64,000 bases of DNA. Source: Mucilaginibacter arboris (GTDB lineage Bacteria > Bacteroidota > Bacteroidia > Sphingobacteriales > Sphingobacteriaceae). The DNA lies in NCBI RefSeq assembly GCF_009754915.1, contig NZ_WPIK01000013.1:62001-126000 (forward strand). Reading direction: 5' to 3'. The first letter of the stretch is position 1. Each line of letters opens with the position of its first letter. The notes under the pieces are model-generated. The model was not told where the DNA came from. It did no database searches and saw only the letters and a program-made list of their open reading frames with translations. Below are positions 1 through 8,924 of the stretch, piece after piece. A program made the translations under genes and the position numbers.

Positions 1-322
1 AAAGAATTAACAGTAAAGGGTTTACGGCGGTTATCAAACTAATTAATCCGGCAGAAACATATTTTATGGCAATTAAATAACCCGACATATAAACGGTAAC
101 GTTTAAAACACCGAGAATAAATAGTTTTTTAAATTCTGCTTTTGAGGGAAAACTGCTGCTTTTGTTTTTTAGGATGTAAGTATAACTCAGCAAGAGCACA
201 CTTACGGTTAAAAAACGAATGAGCGTAAGCAAAAACAAATCGCATGAATGCAATGCAAATTTAGTTGCAACGGTGGCAGAAGCCCATAACAAGGCAAATA
301 ATAATCCTTCGGCAATGTCCAT
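1..322 (-). CDS. EamA/DMT-family transporter, N-terminal part (cut by window edge)
   Basis: The frame opens with ATG at 322 and runs off the left edge without a stop, giving 107 residues. They start MDIAEGLLFALLWASATVAT and show three hydrophobic spans (about residues 3-21, 31-48 and 69-88) and a short basic loop. This is the usual start of a ten-helix EamA transporter, where half of the protein is one five-helix repeat. EamA proteins export or import small metabolites across the inner membrane; the substrate cannot be told from this part. It lies downstream of the HEAT-like gene on the same strand. Confidence 0.8.
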   Translation of the reverse strand, partial: MDIAEGLLFALLWASATVATKFALHSCDLFLLTLIRFLTVSVLLLSYTYILKNKSSSFPSKAEFKKLFILGVLNVTVYMSGYLIAIKYVSAGLISLITAVNPLLLIL

Positions 323-383
323 GCTTTAAATATTTGGCAGATTAATTTGCCGCAAAGATAAAATTTCGGAAAGCTTTTGTGCT

Positions 384-412
384 TACCAATTTTTTGCCGG
401 TAAAAGAAGCAT
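384..412 (+). repeat. Long copy of the interspersed element (core TAAAAGAAGCAT)
   Basis: The core TAAAAGAAGCAT is at 401-412, preceded by TACCAATTTTTTGCCGG. Read on the other strand this is ATGCTTCTTTTA followed by CCGGCAAAAAATTGG, the same 27-bp arrangement found at 11408, 48211 and (reverse) 4255. It lies in the gap between two genes of the minus strand. Confidence 0.85.
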
Positions 413-416
413 GGCG

Positions 417-971
417 TTATTGCACTAATTGCTTTAAAATCTTTTTTCCTTTGGATTGCAGGGCTGCGCTTCCATCTTTCATTAAAAATTCTACTTCTCG
501 GATTAATTCGTCTGCAATCCAATCATATCGGTTTCTTAGATTAAAGAGCGTTTCGCAACAAAAAACTTTTACGGCTACGGCAACTTGCGGATCAATCAGC
601 CAATCGAAACAAGTTTCAATTACAGGTTCCAGGTTAAAAGCCCCCATTTTTGTTTTGATTGCATCAATGGCTTTTGAAGAACTTAGGTACATCAGAATTT
701 TAGCATAATGGCGCTGGCAGCTTGGATTAGAAACTTTCGGAAAGCAAAACAATATATCCTCTAAATCCTCTAAAACCGCAGCAGGATCGGTCAACAATAA
801 ATTTTCCAGGATCCAGGCCGCACGAAAAGCAATTTGCTTGTCTGCATCAAAAGTAAGTTCAATCAACTCTTTTATGCTGAAATCTTTTCTTTTAGCAATT
901 GCAGTAAGTTTTAAAACTTTTGTTTTGGTTAAAGTTGCTGCAACCTGTTTTCGTAGAGTTTCAATTTGCAT
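417..971 (-). CDS. HEAT/ARM-repeat-like hypothetical protein
   Basis: A 184-residue, all-helical looking, soluble protein. Pairs of amphipathic helices with segments such as AFRAAWILENLL and VAVKVFCCETLFNLRN resemble HEAT or ARM repeats, which serve as protein-protein scaffolds. It has no signal peptide or membrane span. The ATG at 971 is followed closely by a natural start sequence, MQIETLRKQ. It sits 42 bp downstream of the DUF1801 gene on the same strand, with one copy of the interspersed 12-mer in between. The function is not known, and the repeat assignment is an inference from helix pattern only. Confidence 0.7.
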   Translation of the reverse strand: MQIETLRKQVAATLTKTKVLKLTAIAKRKDFSIKELIELTFDADKQIAFRAAWILENLLLTDPAAVLEDLEDILFCFPKVSNPSCQRHYAKILMYLSSSKAIDAIKTKMGAFNLEPVIETCFDWLIDPQVAVAVKVFCCETLFNLRNRYDWIADELIREVEFLMKDGSAALQSKGKKILKQLVQ

Positions 972-988
972 ATAAATTACAAGTTGAA

Positions 989-1000
989 ATGCTGTTTTTA
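989..1000 (-). repeat. Interspersed 12-mer, ACAGCAT variant
   Basis: ATGCTGTTTTTA on the plus strand (TAAAAACAGCAT on minus), in the 42-bp gap between two minus-strand genes. Confidence 0.75.
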
Positions 1001-1013
1001 TCTCCTTAAAATC

Positions 1014-1469
1014 TTACTTGTTAAAAGTTGATTCTGCAATTTCAATCCAATTTTCAACAGTTATTTTTGAAGCCAGTTCGCCAAGAAGCGGAAACGGTAT
1101 CTCCTTTATATTTTTAAACCGGATACAGCCTTTTCCCATATCCAATTTATTTTTGCTGTATTTTGGATATTCCTGCTTAAACCAGTCCAATAAATCCTTG
1201 TTGGCATAAATGCCCATGTGGTACATTGCAATAAAATTTTTCTGAGAGGCGATATTGATAAAAGGCAACGGCAGTTTGGGGTTGCAGCGGTAACCTTTTG
1301 GAAACAACGAATGCGGCACAACATAACCAATCATGCCGTAACTCATTTCCTCCGCAAATCCTTCTGGCAAATTTTCCAGGATAACTTTTCTTAGCACTGT
1401 GATAGCTGCGCGCCTGTCGTCTGGAAGTGTATCGATATATTCTTGTACCGAAGCCGCTTTTGATTGCAT
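1014..1469 (-). CDS. DUF1801 domain protein
   Basis: A 151-residue soluble protein covering one DUF1801 (YdhG-like) domain. Features typical of the family are the N-terminal YIDTLPDDRRAAITVLRKVI helix, the EMSYGMIGYVVP strand, the FINIASQKNFIAMYHMGIY core and the C-terminal GCIRFKNIKEIPFPLLGEL segment. The family has a small alpha/beta fold of the YdhG/YjdI type and no settled biochemical role. The ATG at 1469 is the first in frame and sits inside the first copy of an imperfect direct repeat, so the repeat unit starts at the gene's 5' end. Confidence 0.85.
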   Translation of the reverse strand: MQSKAASVQEYIDTLPDDRRAAITVLRKVILENLPEGFAEEMSYGMIGYVVPHSLFPKGYRCNPKLPLPFINIASQKNFIAMYHMGIYANKDLLDWFKQEYPKYSKNKLDMGKGCIRFKNIKEIPFPLLGELASKITVENWIEIAESTFNK

Positions 1470-1603
1470 ATTCCTTGTACTTTAAATCTTAACTGATTAC
1501 AAGGTACAATTTATAAAAAATAAAATAACTAATACAAATTTGTTGAAATTGCCCTTTAATATTGAAGTGAAAAATTAACTGGTAAAAGAAGCGTTGTTAA
1601 AAC
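1463..1603. repeat. Imperfect direct repeat, copy 1 (about 140 bp)
   Basis: This stretch begins ATTGCATATTCCTTG and ends with a TAAAAGAAGCGT copy of the 12-mer at 1583-1594. It matches 1842-1990 nearly throughout: shared blocks include GGTACAATTTATAAAAA, TTTAATATTGAAGT and GGTAAAAGAAGC in the same order and spacing. By eye identity is about three quarters. Confidence 0.8.
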
Positions 1604-1685
1604 TAACAAACGTTTACCATTCGTAATTATGAAATATTATAGAAGTTGTTCAATTTTTTTTTCTCGCTCCCTTTTTTTGAGGCCA

Positions 1686-1768
1686 ATGCTTCTTTTATCG
1701 CCTAAAAATGTTGGCCGTCAGGTTTTGGTTTTTTGGGTAGATGCTTCTTTTATCAGCTAAAAATGTTA
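1686..1768 (-). repeat. Tandem pair of the interspersed element
   Basis: ATGCTTCTTTTATCGCC with TAAAAATGTTGG starts at 1686, and ATGCTTCTTTTATCAGC with TAAAAATGTTAA starts at 1741, 55 bp apart. The conserved part extends well past the 12-mer, which shows a tail of the form TAAAAATGTT. Confidence 0.8.
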
Positions 1769-1791
1769 ACCATTGCTTTTTTGATTGGTTT

Positions 1792-1844
1792 AATTACTAA
1801 CTGACCTATAAGGTTTTCAAAACCTTATAGGTCAGTTAGTAATT
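1792..1844. repeat. 53-bp perfect palindrome
   Basis: Two 26-bp arms flank a single C at 1818, with no mismatch. The inner part reads TATAAGGTTTT, C, AAAACCTTATA. It ends three bases into the second copy of the 140-bp direct repeat. It could work as a transcription terminator or be a palindromic mobile repeat. Confidence 0.9.
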
Positions 1845-1990
1845 GCATATTCCTTGAACTTTAAACCGTAACTGATAACCAGGTACAATTTATAAAAACC
1901 AAACAAATAACCGGTACAAATTTCGGCTTGAACTGCTATTTAATATTGAAGTAAAAAATTACCCGGTAAAAGAAGCATTGCCGTAAAAAC
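1842..1990. repeat. Imperfect direct repeat, copy 2
   Basis: Second copy of the repeat at 1463-1603, offset 379 bp. It begins ATTGCATATTCCTTG and contains a perfect TAAAAGAAGCAT at 1967-1978. The first bases overlap the end of the 53-bp palindrome. Confidence 0.8.
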
Positions 1991-2024
1991 CTTTAATTCC
2001 GTTTATTTTCCTGTTTATAAAAAG

Positions 2025-2032
2025 TATCTTTG
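2025..2032 (+). promoter_or_regulatory. -7 box of the ABC-F gene
   Basis: TATCTTTG matches the Bacteroidota -7 consensus TAnnTTTG exactly and lies 18 bp before the ATG at 2051. Confidence 0.65.
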
Positions 2033-2044
2033 CAGCAAAATTAG

Positions 2045-3679
<1,635 letters not shown>

Positions 3680-3700
3680 GCTGCAAAAAATATTTACAAT

Positions 3701-3736
3701 AAAAAAAGGGATGCTAAAAGAAGCATCCCTTTTTTT
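3701..3736 (+). terminator. Rho-independent terminator with the 12-mer in its loop
   Basis: AAAAAAAGGGATGC (3701-3714) pairs with GCATCCCTTTTTTT (3723-3736) around the loop TAAAAGAA. The loop plus the start of the right arm make a perfect TAAAAGAAGCAT (3715-3726). It serves the ABC-F gene and, by symmetry, the opposing Asp-rich gene. Confidence 0.92.
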
Positions 3737-3754
3737 ATTGCCGTAAGTTAAAAC

Positions 3755-4144
3755 TTATAAATTATTTGGAGAACCAGGTTCATGATCAGTCATGCGACCC
3801 GTAGTTCGCCCTTGTGGGCGGTCTGCAAACGAAGATGGGTTATTTAAACCCGAAGTTGTACTTCCGGTATCATCATCTTCGTCCAGGTCATCATCGTCAG
3901 CTACATCATCATCTAATGTATCCAGGTCATCCGGGAACGCGTCATCATCGTCGTCATCGATCAAATCATCTTCATCCGGATCCGGAAGTGTTTGGTCCAG
4001 GTCATCGTCGTCGTCATCGTCTATAACAGCATTCCGTGGAGAAACATTAAAGATAGCATTCAAAGTTTGTTCGGCAAAGCTGTGGCCGTTAGTGCCTGAA
4101 TAATCAACCTGATCATTTAAGCTGGTGGCATTCATAAGTGTCAT
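3755..4144 (-). CDS. Asp-rich low-complexity hypothetical protein
   Basis: A 129-residue protein. Residues about 40-95 consist mostly of Asp runs (up to seven in a row), broken by short Leu/Pro/Ala spacers. The C-terminus is polar (GSTTSGLNNPSSFADRPQGR). It has no signal peptide, membrane span or known domain. A second possible start, ATG at 4135 (MNATSLND), fits as well as the first. Such acidic, disordered proteins can bind calcium or basic proteins, but nothing here shows that. It converges on the ABC-F terminator and stands alone. Both the reverse strand and the other frame are also open here because GAT repeats leave few stops; I prefer this strand because it has an ordinary N-terminus. 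Confidence 0.6.
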   Translation of the reverse strand: MTLMNATSLNDQVDYSGTNGHSFAEQTLNAIFNVSPRNAVIDDDDDDDLDQTLPDPDEDDLIDDDDDDAFPDDLDTLDDDVADDDDLDEDDDTGSTTSGLNNPSSFADRPQGRTTGRMTDHEPGSPNNL

Positions 4145-4254
4145 AAGTTTGGTGTTTAGCGTATAGTTATTGTTATAATCTCACAAGCAATTAAAATATA
4201 TCATTGTTTGCACAAATCTGATTTTTATAAAAATTGTACTTCTTGATCAAACAT

Positions 4255-4281
4255 CCAATTTTTTGCCGGTAAAAACAGTAT
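4255..4281 (+). repeat. Long copy of the interspersed element, ACAGTAT variant
   Basis: CCAATTTTTTGCCGG precedes TAAAAACAGTAT (4270-4281). It sits 18 bp past the end of the cysteine desulfurase gene. The tail is identical to the one at 384, although the core is the other variant. Confidence 0.85.
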
Positions 4282-4298
4282 TCATATTAGGGCAAAAA

Positions 4299-5441
4299 TT
4301 ATGCCTGTACATTCAACAAACAAATTTCTTTTAATTTAGAAATGGTATAATCAATTTCCTCGCGCATATTGTATTTGGAAAAGGAAAAACGGATGGCAGG
4401 CCGTACAGAACTTGCACCAATACCGGTTAACACATGCGACCCAATATCCGTTCCGGAGCTGCATGCACTTCCGCCTGAAGCAGAAATTCCTGCAATGTCT
4501 AAGCTAAACAACAGCATTTCTGCCATTTCCATTTCCGGGAAAGAAACATTTAAAACGGTGTATAAACTTTTCTCCGGATCAGTTTCCCCATTAAACTGCA
4601 CATCCGGAATGGCATCCAGCAATTGCTCCATCATGTAGTTTTTTAAACCCAGTATGTAGTTTTTATGCTCTTCCATTTCGTTATATGCCATTTGTAAAGC
4701 TTTAGCAAAACCAGCAATACCATAAACATTCTCTGTACCGCCGCGCATATTGCGTTCCTGGGAACCGCCATAAAGCAATGGTTTTATTTTGATGCGATGG
4801 TTTACATAAATAAACCCAACACCTTTTGGCCCGTGCAGTTTATGGGCAGCGCCAACCAGAAAATGTACTTTTAACTTACTTAAATCATGCGGGAAATGCC
4901 CCATTGTTTGTACCGTATCACAATGAAAAACAGCATTGTACCGCTCGCACAAAATCCCGATTTTTTCTATATCCGTTAAGGTTGCAATTTCGTTATTGGC
5001 ATGCATTAATGATACAAAGCTACGCTCGTTTTCCAGCAGCAATTGCTCCAAATGTTCCATATTAACGTTTCCTTTTGCATCAACGTTTACAAAACTCAGC
5101 TTAATAGTTCCTGCATTTTCGAGCGCTTTTAACGTATGCAAAACAGCGTGATGTTCTATTTCGCTGGTAATAGCATGTTTAATCCCCAGATCGGTAATGG
5201 CACAACGGATAGCCATATTATCAGCTTCGGTCCCGCCGGAAGTAAAAAATATTTCTGACGGGGAAGCATGTAAAAGGCCGGCAATAGTTTTGCGTGCTTT
5301 TTCTATCACGGTCCTTGCTTCTCGGCCAAAAGCATGAATAGACGACGGATTGCCATAATAGCTTTCCATCACCTGGTATATTTCTTTTAATACTTCCTGG
5401 TCAATCGGGGTTGTGGCGGCATTATCCAAATAAACGCGCAT
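4299..5441 (-). CDS. Cysteine desulfurase (IscS/NifS family)
   Basis: A 380-residue class V aminotransferase fold enzyme that takes sulfur from cysteine as a persulfide for iron-sulfur clusters and other sulfur-containing factors. Seen: N-terminal YLDNAATTP, the His of SEIEHHAV, the PLP lysine in AAHKLHGPKG (about residue 200), the GGTEN phosphate loop and the active cysteine in SGGSACSSGT (about 325). The loop is of the long, IscS-like mobile type. It starts at ATG 5441. It follows glmM on the same strand with 50 bp between, holding one arm of a 12-mer inverted pair. No IscU or regulator lies nearby. Confidence 0.92.
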   Translation of the reverse strand: MRVYLDNAATTPIDQEVLKEIYQVMESYYGNPSSIHAFGREARTVIEKARKTIAGLLHASPSEIFFTSGGTEADNMAIRCAITDLGIKHAITSEIEHHAVLHTLKALENAGTIKLSFVNVDAKGNVNMEHLEQLLLENERSFVSLMHANNEIATLTDIEKIGILCERYNAVFHCDTVQTMGHFPHDLSKLKVHFLVGAAHKLHGPKGVGFIYVNHRIKIKPLLYGGSQERNMRGGTENVYGIAGFAKALQMAYNEMEEHKNYILGLKNYMMEQLLDAIPDVQFNGETDPEKSLYTVLNVSFPEMEMAEMLLFSLDIAGISASGGSACSSGTDIGSHVLTGIGASSVRPAIRFSFSKYNMREEIDYTISKLKEICLLNVQA

Positions 5442-5468
5442 GTTTCTATCTTATTAAGATTAATGTGA

Positions 5469-5508
5469 TAAAAGAAGCATCAGCCCAAAAGTTATAATGC
5501 TTCTTTTA
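5469..5508. repeat. Inverted pair of 12-mers at the end of glmM
   Basis: TAAAAGAAGCAT (5469-5480) faces ATGCTTCTTTTA (5497-5508) across 16 bp, able to form a hairpin on either strand. The right copy encodes the last residues of GlmM (KEAL and stop), so the hairpin starts inside the gene's 3' end. It may act as a weak terminator or processing hairpin between glmM and the desulfurase gene. Confidence 0.75.
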
Positions 5509-6871
5509 TATCGGAAATTATTTTGTTTGCTAAACTGTTTGCCACCTGTTCGGAGTTTCCTTCAGAATAAATACGAATAATGGGTTCTGTATTTGATCTT
5601 CGCAGATGCACCCAATCGCTGCCAAATTCAATCTTTAAACCATCAATTACAGAATGCGGCTGTCGCTGGTATTTTTGCTTCACACTTTCCAGTAAAGCAT
5701 CAATATCCATTTCCGGAGTAAGCGTAATTTTGTTTTTAGAGATATGATAACTTGGATAAGTGCTGCGCAATACAGAAACCGATTTACCAAATTTAGCCAG
5801 ATGGGTTAAAAACAGTGCAATGCCAACCAACGCATCGCGCCCGTAATGCAGCTCAGGATAAATCACTCCACCGTTACCTTCGCCGCCAATAATTGCGTTA
5901 ACTTCTTTCATGCGGTTAACTACATTTACCTCTCCTACTGCTGCTGCAAAATACTCGCCGTTTGCTTTTTCGGTAACATCGCGCAGGGCACGGGTTGATG
6001 AAAGATTGGAAACTGTATTACCGGTCTTATTCTTCAGCACATAATCTGCAACGGCAACCAGCGTATATTCCTCTCCAAACACATTACCGTCTTCGCATAC
6101 AAAACACAAACGGTCCACATCTGGGTCAACGGCTATTCCCAGATCGGCATTTTTAGATAAAACTTCTTTTGATAATGCCAGCAGGTTTTCTGGCAATGGT
6201 TCCGGGTTATGCGGAAAATCACCATCAGGTTCACAAAATAATTCGTGAATTACCTCTACACCCAATGCCTGCAGCAAAGCGGGCACAAAAATCCCGCCGG
6301 TAGAATTTACAGCATCTACTACAATTTTAAAATTGGCATTTCGGATAGCTTCTACATCTACCAAAGGCAACGCCAGTATCAGATCGATATGTTTTTGCAG
6401 ATAAGTAGCATCAGAACTTACTTTTCCTAAATGGTTTACTTCCGCAAAAACAACTTCTCCGCTTTCTGCTAATTCCAGCACTTCTGCGCCGTCTGCCTCG
6501 TTAATAAATTCTCCGTGGTTGTTCAGCAGTTTCAATGCGTTCCATTGTTTTGGGTTATGGCTTGCGGTGATGATGATCCCGCCCCCTGCATTTTCTGCCA
6601 GTACGGCAATTTCTACCGTTGGTGTGGTAGAAAGGCCGAGATCAATTACATCAATACCTAAACCTTGCAATGTTCCGGTAACCAGGTTTAAAACCATCTG
6701 ACCGGAAATGCGGGCATCGCGGCCAACCACTACTTTTTTTATGTCTGTTTTTTTAACTACCCAACTACCAAAAGCGGCGGTAAATTTTACAATATCTGCC
6801 GGCGTAAGTGCATTTCCGGCTTTGCCGCCAATGGTGCCCCGAATGCCGGAAATTGATTTTATCAGTGTCAA
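5492..6871 (-). CDS. glmM: Phosphoglucosamine mutase
   Basis: A 459-residue alpha-D-phosphohexomutase that turns glucosamine-6-phosphate into glucosamine-1-phosphate for peptidoglycan and LPS precursors. The four expected motifs are present: N-terminal SISGIRGTIGG, the active serine loop TASHNPKQWN (about 98-107), the metal loop DPDVDRL, the sugar loop GGEGNGGVIYPE and the phosphate-binding RRSNTEPIIRIYSE. SHNPKQWN and length favour the GlmM branch over ManB, though the split is not certain in Bacteroidota. The start ATG at 6871 lies 21 bp after a TATTTTTG -7 box, so it is transcribed divergently from the PAP2 gene. Confidence 0.85.
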   Translation of the reverse strand: MTLIKSISGIRGTIGGKAGNALTPADIVKFTAAFGSWVVKKTDIKKVVVGRDARISGQMVLNLVTGTLQGLGIDVIDLGLSTTPTVEIAVLAENAGGGIIITASHNPKQWNALKLLNNHGEFINEADGAEVLELAESGEVVFAEVNHLGKVSSDATYLQKHIDLILALPLVDVEAIRNANFKIVVDAVNSTGGIFVPALLQALGVEVIHELFCEPDGDFPHNPEPLPENLLALSKEVLSKNADLGIAVDPDVDRLCFVCEDGNVFGEEYTLVAVADYVLKNKTGNTVSNLSSTRALRDVTEKANGEYFAAAVGEVNVVNRMKEVNAIIGGEGNGGVIYPELHYGRDALVGIALFLTHLAKFGKSVSVLRSTYPSYHISKNKITLTPEMDIDALLESVKQKYQRQPHSVIDGLKIEFGSDWVHLRRSNTEPIIRIYSEGNSEQVANSLANKIISDIKEAL

Positions 6872-6891
6872 GAATATCAGTTTTTAGACTG

Positions 6892-6899
6892 CAAAAATA
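6892..6899 (-). promoter_or_regulatory. -7 box of glmM
   Basis: CAAAAATA on the plus strand, TATTTTTG on minus, 21 bp before the glmM start. Confidence 0.55.
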
Positions 6900-6954
6900 C
6901 GAATAAAATGGCTTAAGATTATACATAATTGTGCTTGTTTGCGGTGTTATTGGT

Positions 6955-6962
6955 TATCTTCG
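6955..6962 (+). promoter_or_regulatory. -7 box of the PAP2-ZIP pair
   Basis: TATCTTCG, one base off TAnnTTTG. It lies inside a longer open frame that begins with TTG at 6929, so that longer start is unlikely. Confidence 0.45.
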
Positions 6963-7000
6963 CAATTTCAGTCCAGATGCTACTACACGAACAAAACCCG

Positions 7001-7567
7001 ATGCCTGAATTTTTCATGCAATTTGACCAGCATTGGTTCCATTTAATTAACCATGAATGGAGCAATCCTTTTTTGGATTGGCTGATGCCTGTTCTTCGCA
7101 ATCCCAAAACCTGGGTCCCGCTTTACCTGTTTATTCTCTGTTTCAGCATTTACCGATATCGTAAAATTTCTATTTTAATTATTGCCTTGCTTTTGGCCAG
7201 CGTTGGCACCGCAGATTTTATTTGTGTGCGGGTGATAAAAGCTTATGTAAAAAGAGTACGCCCTTGTAACGATAAGCAGTTTGAACCAACTGTGGTTAGC
7301 CGCGTTCCTTGCGGTACTGGTTTAAGTTTTCCGTCTGCCCATGCCAGCGATCATTTTGCCATTGCCATTTTTACAGCTATGGCTTTTAAACGTAACTGGC
7401 GCCGGATTTGGTTTGCTGCCATTTTTTGGGCCGCCTTTATTTGTTACGCGCAGGTTTACGTTGGCGTACATTATCCAATTGATGTGCTTACGGGCGCAGC
7501 ATTTGGTGCTTTGGTTGGATGGTTATTTGGCTTCGTTTATAACCGGCTTTACCTTAAATATTCATGA
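7001..7567 (+). CDS. PAP2-family phosphatase
   Basis: A membrane phosphatase of about 188 residues with five or six hydrophobic spans. The tripartite PAP2 signature is present: KAYVKRVRP, then PSAHASDHF (usually PSGHA), then YVGVHYPIDVLTG. Members dephosphorylate undecaprenyl-pyrophosphate or phosphatidate-type lipids on the outer face of the inner membrane; which lipid is not shown. I chose ATG 7001 (MPEFFMQFDQHW). ATG 6977 is possible, but a TTG start at 6929 would lie upstream of the promoter. It overlaps the next gene by four bases (ATGA), so the two are co-translated. Confidence 0.85.
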   Translation: MPEFFMQFDQHWFHLINHEWSNPFLDWLMPVLRNPKTWVPLYLFILCFSIYRYRKISILIIALLLASVGTADFICVRVIKAYVKRVRPCNDKQFEPTVVSRVPCGTGLSFPSAHASDHFAIAIFTAMAFKRNWRRIWFAAIFWAAFICYAQVYVGVHYPIDVLTGAAFGALVGWLFGFVYNRLYLKYS

Positions 7568-8274
7568 AATACTGGATTGTTTTTCCGCTTTTTCTGAGCA
7601 CATTTCTGGGCGGAACAAGTGTTTTTCTGTTTAAAAAAGATATGGGCAAAAACCTCAAGCTCCTACTTTCTTTTAGCGGCGCTTATTTATTTGCCATTAC
7701 GGCATTGCATCTTATCCCGGATGCTTACCAAAGCGGCGACCACTTCGTTGGCGTTTTTATTTTAGGCGGATTTTTATTTCAGATACTTTTAGAACAATTT
7801 TCTGAAGGGATTGAACATGGGCATGTTCATCGTCATGTTCAGGAACATGCTGCTTTTCCGTTTGGTATCATGGTTAGTTTGTGTTTACATGCTTTTCTGG
7901 AAGGTATGCCTTTAGCGCAAAGCCATCAGCAGGAACTTGTTTTTGGGATTGCTTTACATCATATTCCGGCTGCCTTTGCTTTAGGGAGCGTACTCCTTCA
8001 AAACCAGGTCCGTAAACCAAACGTGCTTCTTTTACTGTTGCTTTTTGCGTTGATGACACCCGGCGGCTATTTGCTAAGCAATGCTTTAAGCAATTTTATG
8101 GTGGGCAAAGAAGTTTATTTTGCCCGCATTATGGGAATTGTGATCGGGATATTCCTGCATATTTCTACCACTATTTTGTTTGAATCAAGTGCAGACCATC
8201 ATTTTAACATGCGTAAAACCATTGCCGTATTAATTGGTTCGGGCATTGCACTGATCGCATTTTTTGCCGCATAA
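7564..8274 (+). CDS. ZIP-family metal transporter
   Basis: A 236-residue integral membrane protein with about seven to eight spans. The ZIP hallmarks are a His-rich loop between spans 3 and 4 (HGHVHRHVQEH) and the amphipathic metal helices SLCLHAFLEGMPLA and GIALHHIPAAFALGS. It imports zinc or a related divalent metal into the cytoplasm. The start overlaps the PAP2 stop by ATGA. The stop codon is TAA at 8272-8274, which is also the first three bases of a TAAAAGAAGCAT copy. Confidence 0.87.
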   Translation: MKYWIVFPLFLSTFLGGTSVFLFKKDMGKNLKLLLSFSGAYLFAITALHLIPDAYQSGDHFVGVFILGGFLFQILLEQFSEGIEHGHVHRHVQEHAAFPFGIMVSLCLHAFLEGMPLAQSHQQELVFGIALHHIPAAFALGSVLLQNQVRKPNVLLLLLLFALMTPGGYLLSNALSNFMVGKEVYFARIMGIVIGIFLHISTTILFESSADHHFNMRKTIAVLIGSGIALIAFFAA

Positions 8275-8283
8275 AAGAAGCAT
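8272..8283 (+). repeat. 12-mer whose TAA is a stop codon
   Basis: TAAAAGAAGCAT spans the gap between the convergent ZIP and MarR genes. Its first three bases are the ZIP stop and its last base belongs to the MarR stop triplet. Confidence 0.8.
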
Positions 8284-8732
8284 TAGCCCCGCAGCTTATC
8301 CAGCAAATTGCATAAAGTTAAAGCTTCGTCTTCGGTTAGGTTTTCGTTTAAAAAATCCTTCATTTTCACTTCTTTATCAAGCAGGGAGAGGATTTTTAAA
8401 CCTTCCTCACTGATACGGATATCCACTGCGCGGCGGTCTTTAGAATTAGTACAACGTGTTACCAGTTCTTTTTGCACCAAACGATCTACAATGCGCGAAG
8501 CATCGCACATTTTGTCTATCATCCTTTCTTTCAATAAGTTTATAGTTGCCGGGTTTGGGTATTGCCCGCGTAAAATCCGCAGGATATTAAATTGCTGGTG
8601 GGTAATGGAATATTTTTCTAACCTGTCGCGCAATAAGTTACTTAACCAATTGTAGGTGTAAGAAATATTAACTACCGCTTTATGATAGTTATCTTCAAAC
8701 TTGTTGCTTTGTATTTCCTTCTCCAGTTCCAT
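8283..8732 (-). CDS. MarR-family transcriptional regulator
   Basis: A 149-residue winged-helix protein. Helices SITHQQFNILRILRG and ATINLLKERMIDKMCDASRIVDRLVQKELVTR make the HTH, and NSKDRRAVDIRISEEG is the wing with the DxR motif conserved in MarR proteins. Such dimers usually repress nearby transport or stress genes until a small ligand binds. The neighbours give no clear target: the gene converges on the ZIP gene and precedes no operon on its own strand. Its own operator is not evident upstream of 8732. Confidence 0.85.
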   Translation of the reverse strand: MELEKEIQSNKFEDNYHKAVVNISYTYNWLSNLLRDRLEKYSITHQQFNILRILRGQYPNPATINLLKERMIDKMCDASRIVDRLVQKELVTRCTNSKDRRAVDIRISEEGLKILSLLDKEVKMKDFLNENLTEDEALTLCNLLDKLRG

Positions 8733-8768
8733 AATTTAATACTACTAACGTTGTAAATTTAGAATAAT

Positions 8769-8924
8769 TTATTGCTGTGTAATATTTTTTTGTTTTTCCC
8801 TGCCATAATTCCAGGGGCAATGGCGGCATTTGTTTTTGCAGCAGTAATTTCTTTTTAAATGAAATTTAGCGGTAAAAACAGTATTGCCGTTCTCGTCCAG
8901 GTAAAAATCTTCATTTTCTTTCAT
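8769..8924 (-). CDS. Small Cys-rich DUF5522-family protein
   Basis: A 51-residue protein found by reading the minus strand. It starts MKENEDFYLDENGNTVFT, followed by a Cys cluster CCKNKCRHCPW (residues 28-38). The order DFY, VFT, then CC...C..CP is that of the DUF5522 family, common in Bacteroidota, whose four cysteines suggest a metal site; the role is unknown. The ATG (8922-8924) abuts the stop of the MBL gene (8925-8927), so the two are surely co-transcribed. The 12-mer match at 8873-8884 here encodes the conserved NTVFT, so it may be a coincidence of family sequence. Confidence 0.85.
   Translation of the reverse strand: MKENEDFYLDENGNTVFTAKFHLKRNYCCKNKCRHCPWNYGREKQKNITQQ

Noticed and set aside
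3792-4103. Ser-rich frame on the plus strand opposite the Asp-rich gene
   Set aside because: It is the mirror of the GAT repeat (ATC/TCA), has no promoter and reads through the end of the Asp-rich gene.
6929-7000. TTG start for the PAP2 protein with extra N-terminal span
   Set aside because: The likely -7 box TATCTTCG is inside this stretch, so it would be upstream of or at the transcript start.
8873-8884. Copy of TAAAAACAGTAT first taken as intergenic
   Set aside because: It lies inside the DUF5522 coding sequence and encodes the family-conserved NTVFT, so it is weaker evidence for the dispersed signal.
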